Origin: Neoceratodus forsteri
Taxonomy: Eukaryota; Chordata; Ceratodontiformes; Ceratodontidae
Reading direction: 5' to 3'
Assembly (NCBI GenBank): GCA_016271365.2
Contig: CM028132.1
Coordinates: forward strand, 590,681,001 to 590,745,000
Length of the DNA stretch: 64,000 nucleotides
Position numbers and translations under genes: made by a program. The notes under the pieces are model-generated. The model was not told the DNA's origin. It was given only the letters and a program-made list of their open reading frames with translations, and searched no databases. Shown here one piece after another: positions 1 to 9,799 of this stretch; positions within the stretch are counted from its first letter, which is position 1, and every line of letters begins with the position of its first letter.

Positions 1-235
1 ACCTCTTGGCAGATGTTCAGTTTGACAAGAATTGTTATTTTGTCACACAGGATGTAGGACCCCTATATGCAAACAGGATTCATTATGGTGGCCCAGAAGC
101 CATGCATAGGTGGTTAACATCTGAAACAGTATAGCCTCTTAACCATTTGAGAAGGACTGCTGGAAATTCTTTCACACAGAAAGGGTGGTGGATATTTTAG
201 AACCACGTACCAGATTAGGTGACGGAATCAAAAAT
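1..235 (+). mobile_element. LINE C-terminal remnant (CR1/L2-like), weak
   Basis: Around 165-240 one plus-strand frame reads as a phenylalanine-rich start followed by TERVVDI. This resembles the end of CR1/L2 ORF2 proteins, where an F-TxRVVDxWN motif is common. No tail or boundary is visible and the fragment leaves the window on the left. It is the pre-insertion target of the L1 that starts at 246. The assignment rests on one short motif and is weak. Confidence 0.3.
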
Positions 236-245
236 CTTTTACATG
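236..245. repeat. L1 target-site duplication, left copy
   Basis: CTTTTACATG lies directly before the 12-T tract that is the complement of the L1 poly(A) tail. The same ten bases recur at 9106-9115, next to the L1 5' end. A ten-base match at exactly the two predicted ends is what target-primed reverse transcription leaves. Confidence 0.8.
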
Positions 246-265
246 TTTTTTTTTTTTATACTCTT

Positions 266-271
266 TTTATT
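266..271 (-). promoter_or_regulatory. L1 polyadenylation signal
   Basis: The plus strand reads TTTATT, i.e. AATAAA on the element strand, about 9 bases before the poly(A) tract. Its position relative to the tail is as expected for an L1 3' end. Confidence 0.7.
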
Positions 272-904
272 GATCATTCCAATTGTACATGTTCAACATA
301 ATACATTACTGAGTGCAGTGCCATAACTTTTTATAACATGTAAATATTAATTACACTTCATCTATGCATAGTTATATATACCTGTATAGAATGAATCTCA
401 CTACTGTTTCTTTAGGTCTAATAAGAGAGTATGAGAAACATATTAATAAAAAACCGTGGCCCAGATATTCAAACTGCGCCAGGCTGTGGCGCAAGCTTGG
501 GCGCAGTTCAACTTGGCTGCACAGGGGTGTGGCCTGGGTGATATTCAAAGGAGCTGCGCCATGGCTCAGCAGCTTTGAATATCGTACCCTGGCCACCCCC
601 ACTGTGCATGGCGCAGTGGCACTGCGCCAGCGCAAGTGGCCAGAGTGGAGCATGGAGATGCGCTAGCGCAAGTGCCATTGCGCCATTCACAGCACCCACG
701 ATATTCAAAAGGTGGCATGCAAATGGAGCCATAATTTATGCAAGGCACACATGAGTCCATTTGCATGTCATTATGGCCCCATTTTCATGCAGGTGCGCCA
801 ATCCCCGAAGACTTGTGCCTGGCGCCCTGCCAGGCAGCAGCCATTGGGGACCGATGCCCCCTGCAGCCCGATCGCAGACATTTGTTTAAAAATAAAGTCC
901 CTGT

Positions 905-1572
905 CCTATATCCCTGGTGGTCCAGTGGCCTATGTGCCCAATCGCGGGCATCCGTTATAATAACCCCCCCCCAGTCCAATATCCCTGGTGGTCCAGTGGA
1001 CCTATGTGCCCGATCGCGGACATCAGTGTAAATAACACCCCCCATCCAATATCCCTGGTGGTCCAGTGGACCGAATGCTGCCCGATCGCAGGCATCTGTG
1101 TAAATAAAAAAAAAAAACCATCCAATATCCCTGGTGGTCCAGTGGACCTATGTGCCCGATCGCGGGCATCAGTGTAAATAACCCCCCCCTGGACAATATC
1201 CCTGGTGGTCCAGTGGACCGAATGCTGTCCGATCACGGGCATCAGTGTAAATAAACACCTCCCCAGCCAATATCCCTGATGATCCAGTGGACCGAATGCT
1301 GCCCAATCGCGGGCATCAGTGTAAATAAACCCCCACCCCCGTCTAATATCCCTGGTGGTCCAGTGGACCGAATGCTGCCCGATCATGGGTATCAGTGTAA
1401 ATAAACCCCCCCAGCCAATATCCCTGGTGGTCCAGTGGACCGAATGCTGCCCGATCATGGGCATCAGTGTAAATAAACCCCCCCCAATATCCCTGGTGGT
1501 TCAGTGGCCGAATGCTGCCCGATCGTGGGCATCTGTGTAACAGAACATGTCCTATTACCCTGGTGGTCTAGG
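905..1572 (+). repeat. Left-arm tandem array, ~70-bp unit, ~10 copies
   Basis: The motif TCCCTGGTGGTCCAGTGGAC recurs at 911, 982, 1052, 1128, 1199, 1273, 1349, 1421 and 1490, with a diverged copy at 1558. Each unit continues with a CCGATCG(C/T)GGGCATC core, GTGTAAATAA and a C-rich run of variable length. Length variation is mainly in the C-run. Confidence 0.95.
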
Positions 1573-1904
1573 GTACCCCCCTCCCCACCCACTGAGCCTC
1601 ACCGCCCCGCTCCCCCCGGTCAGCCGGCAGGTGGCAGCACCCCACCCACCTGCCGCCCCGCCGCCCGCCGACTGACACCTCGGTAGGGCTGCACGCCCAT
1701 TGGTTCACAGCATGATTCATTCATTCACATATCTGGAATGTGCAGTACGGTAGGGGCTGCCGCCCATTGGCTCACGCTGAACCAATGGGCGTGCAGCCCA
1801 AAGGTGTCAGGCAGCAGGCGGCGGGCGGCAGGCGGGTGGAGTGCTGCCGCCTGCTGGCTGACCAGGAGGGCGGGTGGTGGGGGCCTCAGTGGGTGGGTGG
1901 GGAG
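1573..1904. repeat. GC-rich central inverted repeat of the foldback element
   Basis: GGTACCCCCCTCCCCACCCA on the left pairs with its reverse complement near 1890-1915. Further in, CCCATTGGTTCA and the CACGCCCATTGG segments also pair. The region is about 65-70% GC and would form the apex of a roughly 1-kb hairpin. Confidence 0.8.
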
Positions 1905-2240
1905 GGGGGTACCCTAGACCACCAGGGTAATAGGAAGTTTTCCTTGTACCGATGCCCGCTGATCTGGCAGAGTGCGGTCCACTGACCACCAGGGATGTTG
2001 GCGAGGGGTTCTTTCTAAAACAGATGCCCGCGATGGCAGAAATTGGTCCACTGGACCACCAGGGATATAGGATGGGGGTTTCTTTCTGAAAACAGATGCC
2101 CGCGATCGCGGAAATCGGTCCACTGGACCACCAGGGATATTGGACGGGGGGGGGTTTATTTAAACAGATGCCCGCGATCGGGCTGCACTCAGTCCACTGG
2201 ACCACCAGGGATATTGGAGATGGGGTTTATTTAAACAGAT
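1905..2240 (-). repeat. Right-arm tandem array, same unit inverted, ~5 copies
   Basis: ACCACCAGGG recurs at about 1919, 1987, 2056, 2129 and 2201. Between copies lie the inverted GATGCCCGCGATCG core and a G-rich run, i.e. the reverse complement of the left-arm unit. The copy number is half that of the left arm, so the arms have changed length independently. Confidence 0.93.
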
Positions 2241-3106
2241 GCCCACAATGGGGTATGGGGGGGCGCTGCCAGGTGCGGCAGGAACTCGGGTGGCTACCCA
2301 CAGGTGTCAGCTGCCGTGTTGTGCCCTGCAATGCGGCAGCTCACCTGTGGGTGGCCATCAGTTGTTCCTTTTTTTTTTGGCTTAACTTTGTGCTGGCACA
2401 GGTAGGGGTTGCACATGCATGGCTCTGTACATCCTGGGCTGAATATCGGGCTGTGCAGGTTGTCATGGGCATGCCCCCCACCTGTGCCTGCATACCCCCT
2501 GATGCACTCCAGCGCGCGCGAGGTTTGTGCAGTGCACTTTTCCTTTGAATATCACGCTGGGGCGCATCAGTGGGTTGTGCATGGCACAATGCTGTTTCGC
2601 CATGCGCAACCCTTTTGAATGTCTGGGCCCTTTTATCTAAAATTTCTAAAAAATAACAAAACATCGGACCAGTCAATTAAGCACAGTACATATACTAGTT
2701 ATTAGTATCTTTATAATTATATTACATTTCATGGATATTCTCTGTCTTCTAATACAAGGATGGAAACTCTCATAGCTGGGGATAGGGCAGCATACCAAAG
2801 AAAGAGGGTATTATTAGGGATGACAAAAATCATTAAGACAAAAGTCTTATGTCTGGTGCTGATAACGTTCCCACCTGGTCCATCTCTGGGTAAAAATTGG
2901 AATTTTATTTTGTAGGGAGAGGGTTAATTGTTTGCTTTGCTGAATATTTAACATTATTGCTTTCCATTCTATAATAGTAGATGTGGTTTCTTGAAGCCAC
3001 CATTTGGTGATAGACTCATAAGCAGCACAAAGGAGGATTGCCCATAAATAAAGTGCATCTTTGCCCCGGACTGGCTTTAGAGGGATAACTAATATGAAGT
3101 GGAGCA

Positions 3107-3126
3107 CAGAGAGAGAGAGAGAGAGG
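3107..3126. repeat. (GA)n microsatellite inside L1 ORF2
   Basis: A run of about nine GA units lies within the C-terminal coding region. In the ORF2 frame it encodes a Leu-Ser repeat that is not part of the L1 family sequence, so it is a post-insertion expansion. Confidence 0.85.
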
Positions 3127-4662
3127 GAAAGTTCAAACATGTTTGTTATGTGAGAAGAAAGAGTGGACCAAACATTTATCAGTTTATGGCATTCAAAAAA
3201 TATATGAGCCTGAGAGGCTTCCTGGCACCACAATCCCGCTAACATCCCAGAGAGGTAACTGGGGCTCTTTTAGCTACAATAGTGGGGACCAAAAAGGATC
3301 TGGCACTCACTTTCCAGACATATTTCCTCCATGATGGAGAGGAAGTGGTTGCCCAAGTTTCCTGCCATACTTTTAACCAGTCCTCGTTACTTATTGTTAA
3401 GTTGGACTCTCTCTCCCAGCTGACCTTTGCCTGTTCAGCATTATGAGACAAAAGTTGCACCAAGGATTTATATATTATTGAGATAGGTTTATCTTCAGAT
3501 GGTGACCTCTAAACTTGTATATAGGGAGTGGGATCCTCCCACATTTGTACCCTGAGTCTCTCCTCCCTTAATTGTTTATTAATATAGTCCCTTAGTTGGT
3601 AACAGTGAATCCTATCTCTGTCAGTCCAGGTGAAGGCCCTTTGGGCTTCCTCAAAGGAGATCAGTGTGCTTCACCGAAGCAGCTGCCAAGGGGCTACAAA
3701 TCCTCAAGCTTTATACCAATTATCATGTTGTGGAGGGGTAAATTGCGAGTTCACTATGAACCACTGGTATTTCCAAGCATAGTGACCAAGAGTCTTGTAC
3801 TGGGTACCCCTCAGCCATCCCTCTAGTATCACTGCCGCTATATCCGGCAAAGACTGTTTCGCTTGTTTAAGACGTGTTGGGCTGAAAAGGCTAGCCTGCA
3901 GTGGGAAGAGGAGTTGTCTAGCTAAATCTATTGTTTTCCAGAAAGCCTGGTATGTTTCATTGCCCCATAACAAGGCCAGTCTCATCTGAGAGGCAGCCCA
4001 GTATAAAGAAAGAGATGGTAATGCTACTCCCCCCGAAGTTTGGGAAGAAAAAGTCATTGTTGTTTAATACGTGGTTTTCCATTGTTCCACAATAAGTTAT
4101 TTAGAAACTTCTGCCATGATAATAGTTCCCTGATCGTTATGGAGCAGGGAACACATTGAAATAAACATAATAAACAGAGCAGGGCATTCATCTTCAGTGC
4201 TAGGTTACGGGTGTAGAAAGATAAAGGGAGGATGTTCCAGCGTCTCATATCCTGCTTAAGGGTAGATATAATAGGGGTATAGTTAGCTGTATAAAGTTGA
4301 GATAGGTCCCTAGGAATTCTAATTCCTAAATATTTGAAGGAAGCGAGGTCCCATTTAACACTAAATAGATTTTTAATACGGGGGCTGTATAATGAATTGG
4401 GAAGGCTTCAGTTTTACTAGTATTAAGGGTATATCCTGAGATTTCGAGAAAATGGATAACTTCTGAAACAGGGCAGACACTGAGGTGTCTGGGTTGGTTA
4501 AGTAAACTAATATATCATCTGCAAACAATGCGAGTTTGTGATCAGAGCCGGCTAAATGGATTCCCTGCATTTCTGGGGTAAGGCGAATATATTGGGTCAG
4601 GGGTTCTATGTAAAAGGCAAACAGTAACGGGGACAGAGGACATCCCTGCTGTGTGCCTCTGT

Positions 4663-5095
4663 AGAGAGACTAAAGGAGCTTAATATGTATACCCTTGAGG
4701 AAAGGAGAGACAGGGAGGACATGATAGAAACTTTTAAGTACCTCAGTGGAATCAACAAAGTCCAAGAGGGTAGCATCTTTCAGAAAAAGAGATGTGCAAG
4801 AACAAGGGGACGCAATTTGAAGATAGAGAGGGGGGCGGTTCAAGGGCAATATGAGGAAGTATTTTTTCACAGAGAGGGTGGTGGACGCATGGAACAGCTT
4901 TCCTGAGGAGACTGTGGGGTCTAAAACTGTGGGAGAATTCAAGAATGCATGGGACGGACATAAGCAATTCTAGTGGGGGTTAGGAGGAAGTAGGCTGTTG
5001 GTTAAGTAGGATCTGAAGCTTATCCTATAGGTAGGGAAATGGGCAGACTAGGTGGGCCAAGCGGTCCTTATCTGCCATCAAAGTCTATGTTTCTA
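4663..5095 (+). mobile_element. 5'-truncated CR1 LINE inserted in L1
   Basis: The plus strand reads [18 protein letters not shown]...DMIETFKYL, then the FF-ERVVDAWN segment, which is the C-terminus of CR1 ORF2. It ends with the 3' signature GGCAGACTAGGTGGGCCAAG ... TCTATGTTTCTA. The same sequence occurs at 51760-52206 and, inverted, at 24838. It interrupts the L1 reverse transcriptase just before RGTQQGCPLSP, and L1 resumes at about 5096. Confidence 0.92.
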
Positions 5096-5889
5096 TTAAA
5101 ATTTGAGAGATGTGGCTGTTTGTTCTGCTATATCCCTGCGGTTCTTTTTAAAATTTAAAAATTAGCTCTATAAATTGCTCGGGGAAACCAAAGGAGGCAA
5201 GGACCCCCCATAAGAGGGTCCAAGAGACCTTATCAAATGCTTTTTCAGCATCAAAGCCTAGCAAGAGGGCTGGTTGTTGTTGATTCTGTATATAGTTGAT
5301 TAGATAGAAGGTCCTACGAATATTATCCTGGGCATGTCTGCCTGGGATGAAACCACATTGGTCCATATGGATCAGACTGAGGGCAAATTGTTTAAGTCTG
5401 TGCGCCATAATGGAAGAAAATTTGTTAGAATCTGTGTTGAGTACAGAGATGGGTCTATAAGATGAACATAAGGTGGGGTTCTTGCCTGGTTTCAGAATCA
5501 CCGAAATTATAGCGGCTTTGGCTCTCTGGGCTCTCAGTCGTCCTGCTAAAAGCTTCAGTGACCTAGGACCGCCATCATAAAACTTCTGCCTAAAGAAGAC
5601 CAGTTTTTGTTCAGCATTATAGTACAATATATTGTTTAGTTCTTTCTTAAGTTTAGTAAGTTCCCTGGCCCTCAATTTACAGATTTTAATACATTGCTGA
5701 TCCTCTAATTCTTTAATGCGTTGAGTATGAGTCCCTTTGTGCCTCTATGTTTTTTCTTCCGAGCTGATATCTCTATCAGTTTCCCTATCACTATGGCTTT
5801 AATAGTATCCCACAGCATTGCAGGGTCAGTATCTGAGTTATCATTATCTATTACAGCCTCTTGTATTACATCAGTATGTATTACGATCC

Positions 5890-6190
5890 ACCGATGCTGT
5901 ATTGCTAGAGATTCCCAGGGTACAATTAAAAACACCAGGTGCCCGAGTTTTTGCTTTTTCGGCTCCAACCCTGTGGAATTTTCTACCTCGTCAGCTAACA
6001 GAATGCCTGACCTTTGACAGATTTAACAGTGAGTTAAAAACATATTTGTTTAATATACTGTAGCCTTCCTTAATGATTAATGTATTTTAGCTTCTTGTCT
6101 CAATGTTTTATCCGTATTTGATCTTATGTACAGCGCCCTGGTTTTTGAAGGACGCTACAGAAATAAAGTTTGAATTGAATTGAATTGAAT
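5890..6190 (+). mobile_element. 5'-truncated L2-like LINE inserted in L1
   Basis: A plus-strand frame gives ARVFAFSAPTLWNFLPRQL followed by a FNSELKTYLF segment, typical of the extreme C-terminus of L2-group ORF2. The 3' UTR ends with GCGCCCTGG, then AATAAAGTT and four TTGAA-type repeats (6168-6190), the short 3' microsatellite typical of L2. It separates L1 ORF2 segments ending IQHRW and beginning at the WRLNLSLLTD stretch. The 5' boundary is placed to within about 10 bases. Confidence 0.82.
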
Positions 6191-6990
6191 CAGAGACTTG
6201 ATCTGAATTCTCCTGGTCTGTTAGGAGGGAAAGGTTGAGCCTCCAAAAAGTGTTTTTCACCCCTCCTCTTGCACCCAATTGAATTCTCAGAAACATGGGT
6301 GCATAGTCTGACAAAACAAAATCCCCATTCCATGTTCTTAAGGTGGTCCCTAGGTGTTTCCTTGATGTCAGTAAATAGTCAGGGCAGGAATAGGTCCCGT
6401 GTGCCTGAGAAAAAAGGTGTGCCTGGGAGAACTGCCATTTAAGTGTCTCCATGTATCCTCGAACCCCAGTTCTTTTAATAATTGACCAAGCTCTCTAGAT
6501 GTTTTTTTACTCTTACCCTGTGGAGGTGCCCGAGAGGTCCCTTATGGCAGATTTAGATTTAGGTCTCCTTCTCATAGTATCTGGCCTTCTCCTCATTGTG
6601 CCAGTTGCATAAAAAAGGAGCAGTAGAATGTTAAGTCGGTGTTTGGGGGGAAGTATACTGAGGCTATGGTAACCATTTGACCATTAAGGTTACCCTTAAC
6701 CATCACATATCTGCCCTCCCTATCCACCAATCGCTCTTTAATTTCAAAAGGGATCCTATGTGGAATAAGGATCATTGTTCCCCTTCTTCTTCCCCCTTTA
6801 TAAGAGGAGGAAACTACATGGGAAAAACCCAGTCTTTCAAACTTTTTGTGTTCCGCTATAGAAAGATGGGTCTCCTGCAGGAGCAATATGTCTCCCCCGT
6901 ACGTTTAAGGTATGCCAGGAGTTTACTTCGTTTAATTGGATTAGAAATCCCATGTACGTTATATGTACATATATTATATGTAGATGCCAT

Positions 6991-7923
6991 AAGTAATAAA
7001 CTTCATGGGGGGGGCAAAGCTAAAAATCCTAAATCCTCTGTTTATGTTGTTTTCATTTAATTTATATAATCCCATATCCACTGGTGCTTGTACCACTTTG
7101 TATGTTCACCCAAAAAATGTTTTGGCCCAAAAGTGTTCATCTGCAATAACATTATCAACTTTACATAGAACCTTAACAATACAACAGATTTTCTTATAAA
7201 CAAACATCGCTTCCAAGGTAGGAGGCCTGTGTAAGAACCTGGCCTCTGTGTCTCCCCCTACAGGGAAGAGCGAAGAGGTATTTTGGCAATCTCATTTCTG
7301 GGAGACCTCTTTGGGAGCCTAAAAGGAAAATGATTCCTAGAAATAGGTAAGTAAGAATAACGAAGGGTCTCTTTCTAACAGGGGATCCTTTCCCAGAGCT
7401 CGATGGAATAATGCCTCGAATATTTGGATGTGCATCTGCACTTTTGTCACAAATAGCTAAGACCATCATTCTTATTTTAGCTATCCAGACCCATCACATT
7501 ATCTGTTTTATATGCTTAGGGTTGAATAAGGCAACCTGGAGTAAAATAAAAAAGGTGTACCCTCTTTTCATATAATTCCTATATTACCATCATATAGAGT
7601 ACTTCATTGTTATTGGTTTTCTGTAAAGGAAAGAGAGGGCTCGATAATTCAAAGTAAGATGTGTAGCACAAATTACACATTTCTACAGGAGTGCTAATCT
7701 CCGGTAGGGAAGAGAGGTATTAGCAAGTTATCCTGTCATGTTACCGTGTGGACTACAAATAGACCACTTGTCTCAGATGTCCAGAATGATTAGATAAGGC
7801 ACAGTTAGTGTTTATTTACCAAAATTAAGTATTTTCTGGCAGGCAAAAGCCATTGTGAGCAGCGATATCACCCCACAAACGATGTTTTAGAAAACAGCAT
7901 CATGATAACTCAGTTACTCGCAT
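6991..7923 (-). other. L1 inter-ORF region
   Basis: About 930 bases between ORF1 and ORF2 of the minus-strand L1. I see no conserved motif. It is longer than in mammalian L1, which can reflect this LINE lineage or an unrecognised small insertion. Confidence 0.5.
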
Positions 7924-9003
7924 TCAACACTTGTTTCTCTGGGATGAGGGACTCGCCGTGTATGTTTTCTGCAGGAGGCCTTGAACATACTGGAAAGCGT
8001 CCACTGGTGTAAGCATATTACCGCCCTGACGTTTCCTGGAGAGCACTTGTTGCCATTGTGGTTCCTTGGGCTTGTTTTTTTGGTTCCTAGTCTCATCCAG
8101 CGATGGGTTATATATGACCTTCTCTTTAAATGCCTCACAGGCTGCAGTAAAAGAGGGTTACACCCTCACCCCATCTTCCCAGAACACTCAGAGCCTGGCT
8201 GGATAAAGGGTATGGAAGTAGATGCCCTTCTCTTTCAGCAGTTTCTGCAGGGGGTTAAGCTCCATACATTGCTGCTGCACTTCTGGTGGAAGATCGCGGT
8301 CAAAATACAGCCTAGGCCCTAGGTATGTGATATCTTTTCTACCCCAAGCTCAACATAGTAAGGCCTCTTTCGTTTTGTAGGAGTTGAGTTTAAAGATCAC
8401 TGATCTTGGTCGTGCTTTTGGGTCCTCAGGTCTGGGCACAAGGGAACGATGTGCCTGCTCCACTGAGAACTGGTAGGTAGCAGGAAGATTGAGGACATCC
8501 TTCAGCAGATTTTCAATAAAGGCATGCATTGGATTGGTTTCTGCCTCTTCTGGTGGCCCATATAGGTGTAGGTTTTCTCTGTGGGATCTACTTTCTAAAT
8601 CAGTACATTTTTCTTTCACTTCAGCAGCCTGTATCATTAAGAATTCTACCATGCGGGACATTTGCTGGGCCCCATCCTCAACCTCCGATACTCATTCCTC
8701 CATTGTGTCTAAGTGGTTCTCAAGCTTCAAGAGTTTTTGCTAAATGAGCTTAAATTCTTTTTTATTCTCAGTGCAGGAAGCTTGTATTTCCTTTAGTATT
8801 GTCTCAAAGCGGGATTGGGTCAGTTGTTCCGATTCCCCTTCTGTGTCGTGTTCTGTAGCCCGCGAACTCACTGGAGAACGGCTCCTACTACGATCAGAGG
8901 AGTCCTGTCTCAATCTGCTGGCATCTTTTGCTAAAGCTCTGCCCCTGTTGCCTGATTTGGTTCCTCCAGGTTCTCCTTTACCCCCTCTAGCTGTTTTGAT
9001 CAT
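7924..9003 (-). pseudogene. L1 ORF1 (RNA-binding protein), broken
   Basis: The start at 9003 gives a basic, Ser/Arg-rich N-terminus, then a stretch with heptad character. The conserved DLESRSHRENLHLYGPPEEAE block follows (about 8600), then EQAHRSLVPRPEDPKARPR and KEALL, matching the L1 ORF1 RRM region. The C-terminal domain is recognisable as YFDRDLPPEVQ ... LLKEKGIYFHTLYPARL near 8200, ending in RNKC and TGA at 7924. Two in-frame stops follow YPARL. L1 ORF1 proteins trimerise, coat L1 RNA and act as nucleic-acid chaperones. Length is about 360 codons, normal for the family. Confidence 0.87.
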
Positions 9004-9105
9004 TTTCGTAGTGAAGAAAGACGTTTTAGAGGGTTTTAATGAAGGATTGGTCCAGGAGCCTCAGAGATCAGTGCCTTGTAAGCTCCATGACGTCACCAGA
9101 AGTCC
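9004..9105 (-). promoter_or_regulatory. L1 5' leader with perfect CRE palindrome
   Basis: The short leader between the 5' target duplication and the ORF1 ATG contains TGACGTCA at 9088-9095, a perfect CREB/ATF site, about 10 bases inside the element end. L1 elements carry internal promoters in their 5' UTR. That this palindrome drove transcription is inference. Confidence 0.4.
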
Positions 9106-9115
9106 CTTTTACATG
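9106..9115. repeat. L1 target-site duplication, right copy
   Basis: CTTTTACATG, identical to 236-245. It fixes the 5' end of the L1 at 9105 and shows the L1 is not 5'-truncated by the usual abortive process. Confidence 0.8.
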
Positions 9116-9799
9116 TTTAAAAAGGAAAGGATTATATGAGCAGGGAATTTATGACAGGATTACCACTGAGAAGCGGAGGATAGACACAATAGGCAAATTG
9201 CCTTCAGCTGTCTTAATACCAAGTATAGATGCAAGTATTTATTAAAAGTGGTGAGATTGTTACACAAAGCCCTCTCTCACTGGCCTGAATAATTCACTTC
9301 TTATTTTTGCATCCCAGTGTGTATGCTGTTTTTTGTGCCTTTCTCTGTTGATTAGTAGAGGTAGCATCAGCTCTGCTTCACGACCACATTGTTTCGAGCT
9401 TCTGGAATGCTCAAGCCTCCCCTCCCCACTGGCCCTCTAACAAACTGAGTTTGTTCCAAACATAGGCCACCAGTAACATGATTGGTAATTCTGCTGATTG
9501 CCCCAGCTACTGACACGGTACTAAAAACTGCAAACAAAGCTATATTTCTAGAGTTCGGTGGATGGACCCCCAACTGCTAAAGGATGAGCAGACCATAATT
9601 AGTCATAGTAATATAGTAATTTAAGGTTGGTAGTGATTCTAGGTCTGTCATGTCCACCCTCTGCCTTATAAATGGGTATGACTATGTATGCTGTGTAAAC
9701 ACAGACTAACTTAAACAGGTTTGCAGGAGGCTGGATGCGTCAACCCAAGTATAAGGAAGAACAGAAAAGTAGACTAGTACATGGCTCTAAGTATGCAAC
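9116..9799. other. Unassigned sequence
   Basis: No element, ORF or repeat that I can name. The first bases should be the continuation of the fragment at 1-235, since the L1 inserted between them. Confidence 0.4.

Larger units (their letters stand above)
458..2629. mobile_element. Foldback (giant palindromic) non-autonomous DNA element with mirrored tandem arrays
   Basis: The ends are GGCCCAGATATTCAAA and, inverted, the same with one mismatch. Inwards the left arm carries about 10 copies of a 68-76-bp repeat (905-1572). The right arm carries about 5 copies of the same repeat inverted (1905-2240). The GC-rich middle (1573-1904) is itself an inverted repeat. The subterminal arms (458-900 and 2245-2629) are rich in TGCGCCA/TGGCGCA and contain several internal GATATTCAAA copies. 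No transposase ORF is present. It sits in the 3' UTR of the surrounding L1. I could not define a target duplication (CGT on the left, CTT on the right). TIR style recalls PIF/Harbinger-like elements with GGGCC... ends, but the superfamily is unproven. Confidence 0.75.
2847..6990 (-). pseudogene. L1 ORF2 (endonuclease-reverse transcriptase), broken
   Basis: The start at 6990 gives MAST followed by TYNVHGISNPIKR, the usual start of the L1 endonuclease. LLQETHL follows near 6880 and DYLLTS...SDYAP near 6300. The reverse transcriptase includes SYRPISVLN, DAEKAFDKVSW (near 5250), RGTQQGCPLSP (near 4650) and FADD at about 4514-4525. The C-terminal region has GGVALPS, RRWNILPLS and the HIFFECHK zinc-knuckle-like segment, ending at 2847. 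Roles by family: the endonuclease nicks target DNA and the RT copies the L1 RNA at the nick. It is broken by CR1 and L2 insertions, frameshifts and stops. The catalytic FADD is still readable. Confidence 0.9.
246..9105 (-). mobile_element. Near full-length L1-clade LINE with three nested insertions
   Basis: Seen: a 12-T tract (246-257), a minus-strand AATAAA, ORF2 from 6990 down to 2847, ORF1 from 9003 down to 7924, a 100-bp 5' leader, and a CTTTTACATG duplication on both sides. Both ORFs carry stops and frameshifts, so it is inactive. Later insertions are a foldback element (458-2629), a CR1 (4663-5095) and an L2 (about 5890-6190). Removing them leaves roughly 6 kb, the normal size of a complete L1. 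The apurinic-type endonuclease and reverse-transcriptase order is that of L1 ORF2. Placement within L1 versus the related Tx1 group cannot be settled by eye. Confidence 0.9.

Noticed and set aside
955..1464. 169-codon minus-strand frame with repeated Trp-Thr-Thr-Arg-Asp-Ile segments
   Set aside because: It is the translation of the tandem array in the foldback element. Unit lengths vary and there is no start context or conserved domain.
905..2240. CRISPR-like regular repeats
   Set aside because: Whole units repeat without unique spacers, in two mirrored arrays inside a vertebrate LINE.
3108..3245. Leu-Ser repeat as a protein domain
   Set aside because: It is encoded by a (GA)n microsatellite within the L1 pseudogene.
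6170..6190. TTGAA repeats as an independent microsatellite
   Set aside because: They are the 3' terminal repeats of the L2-like insertion.
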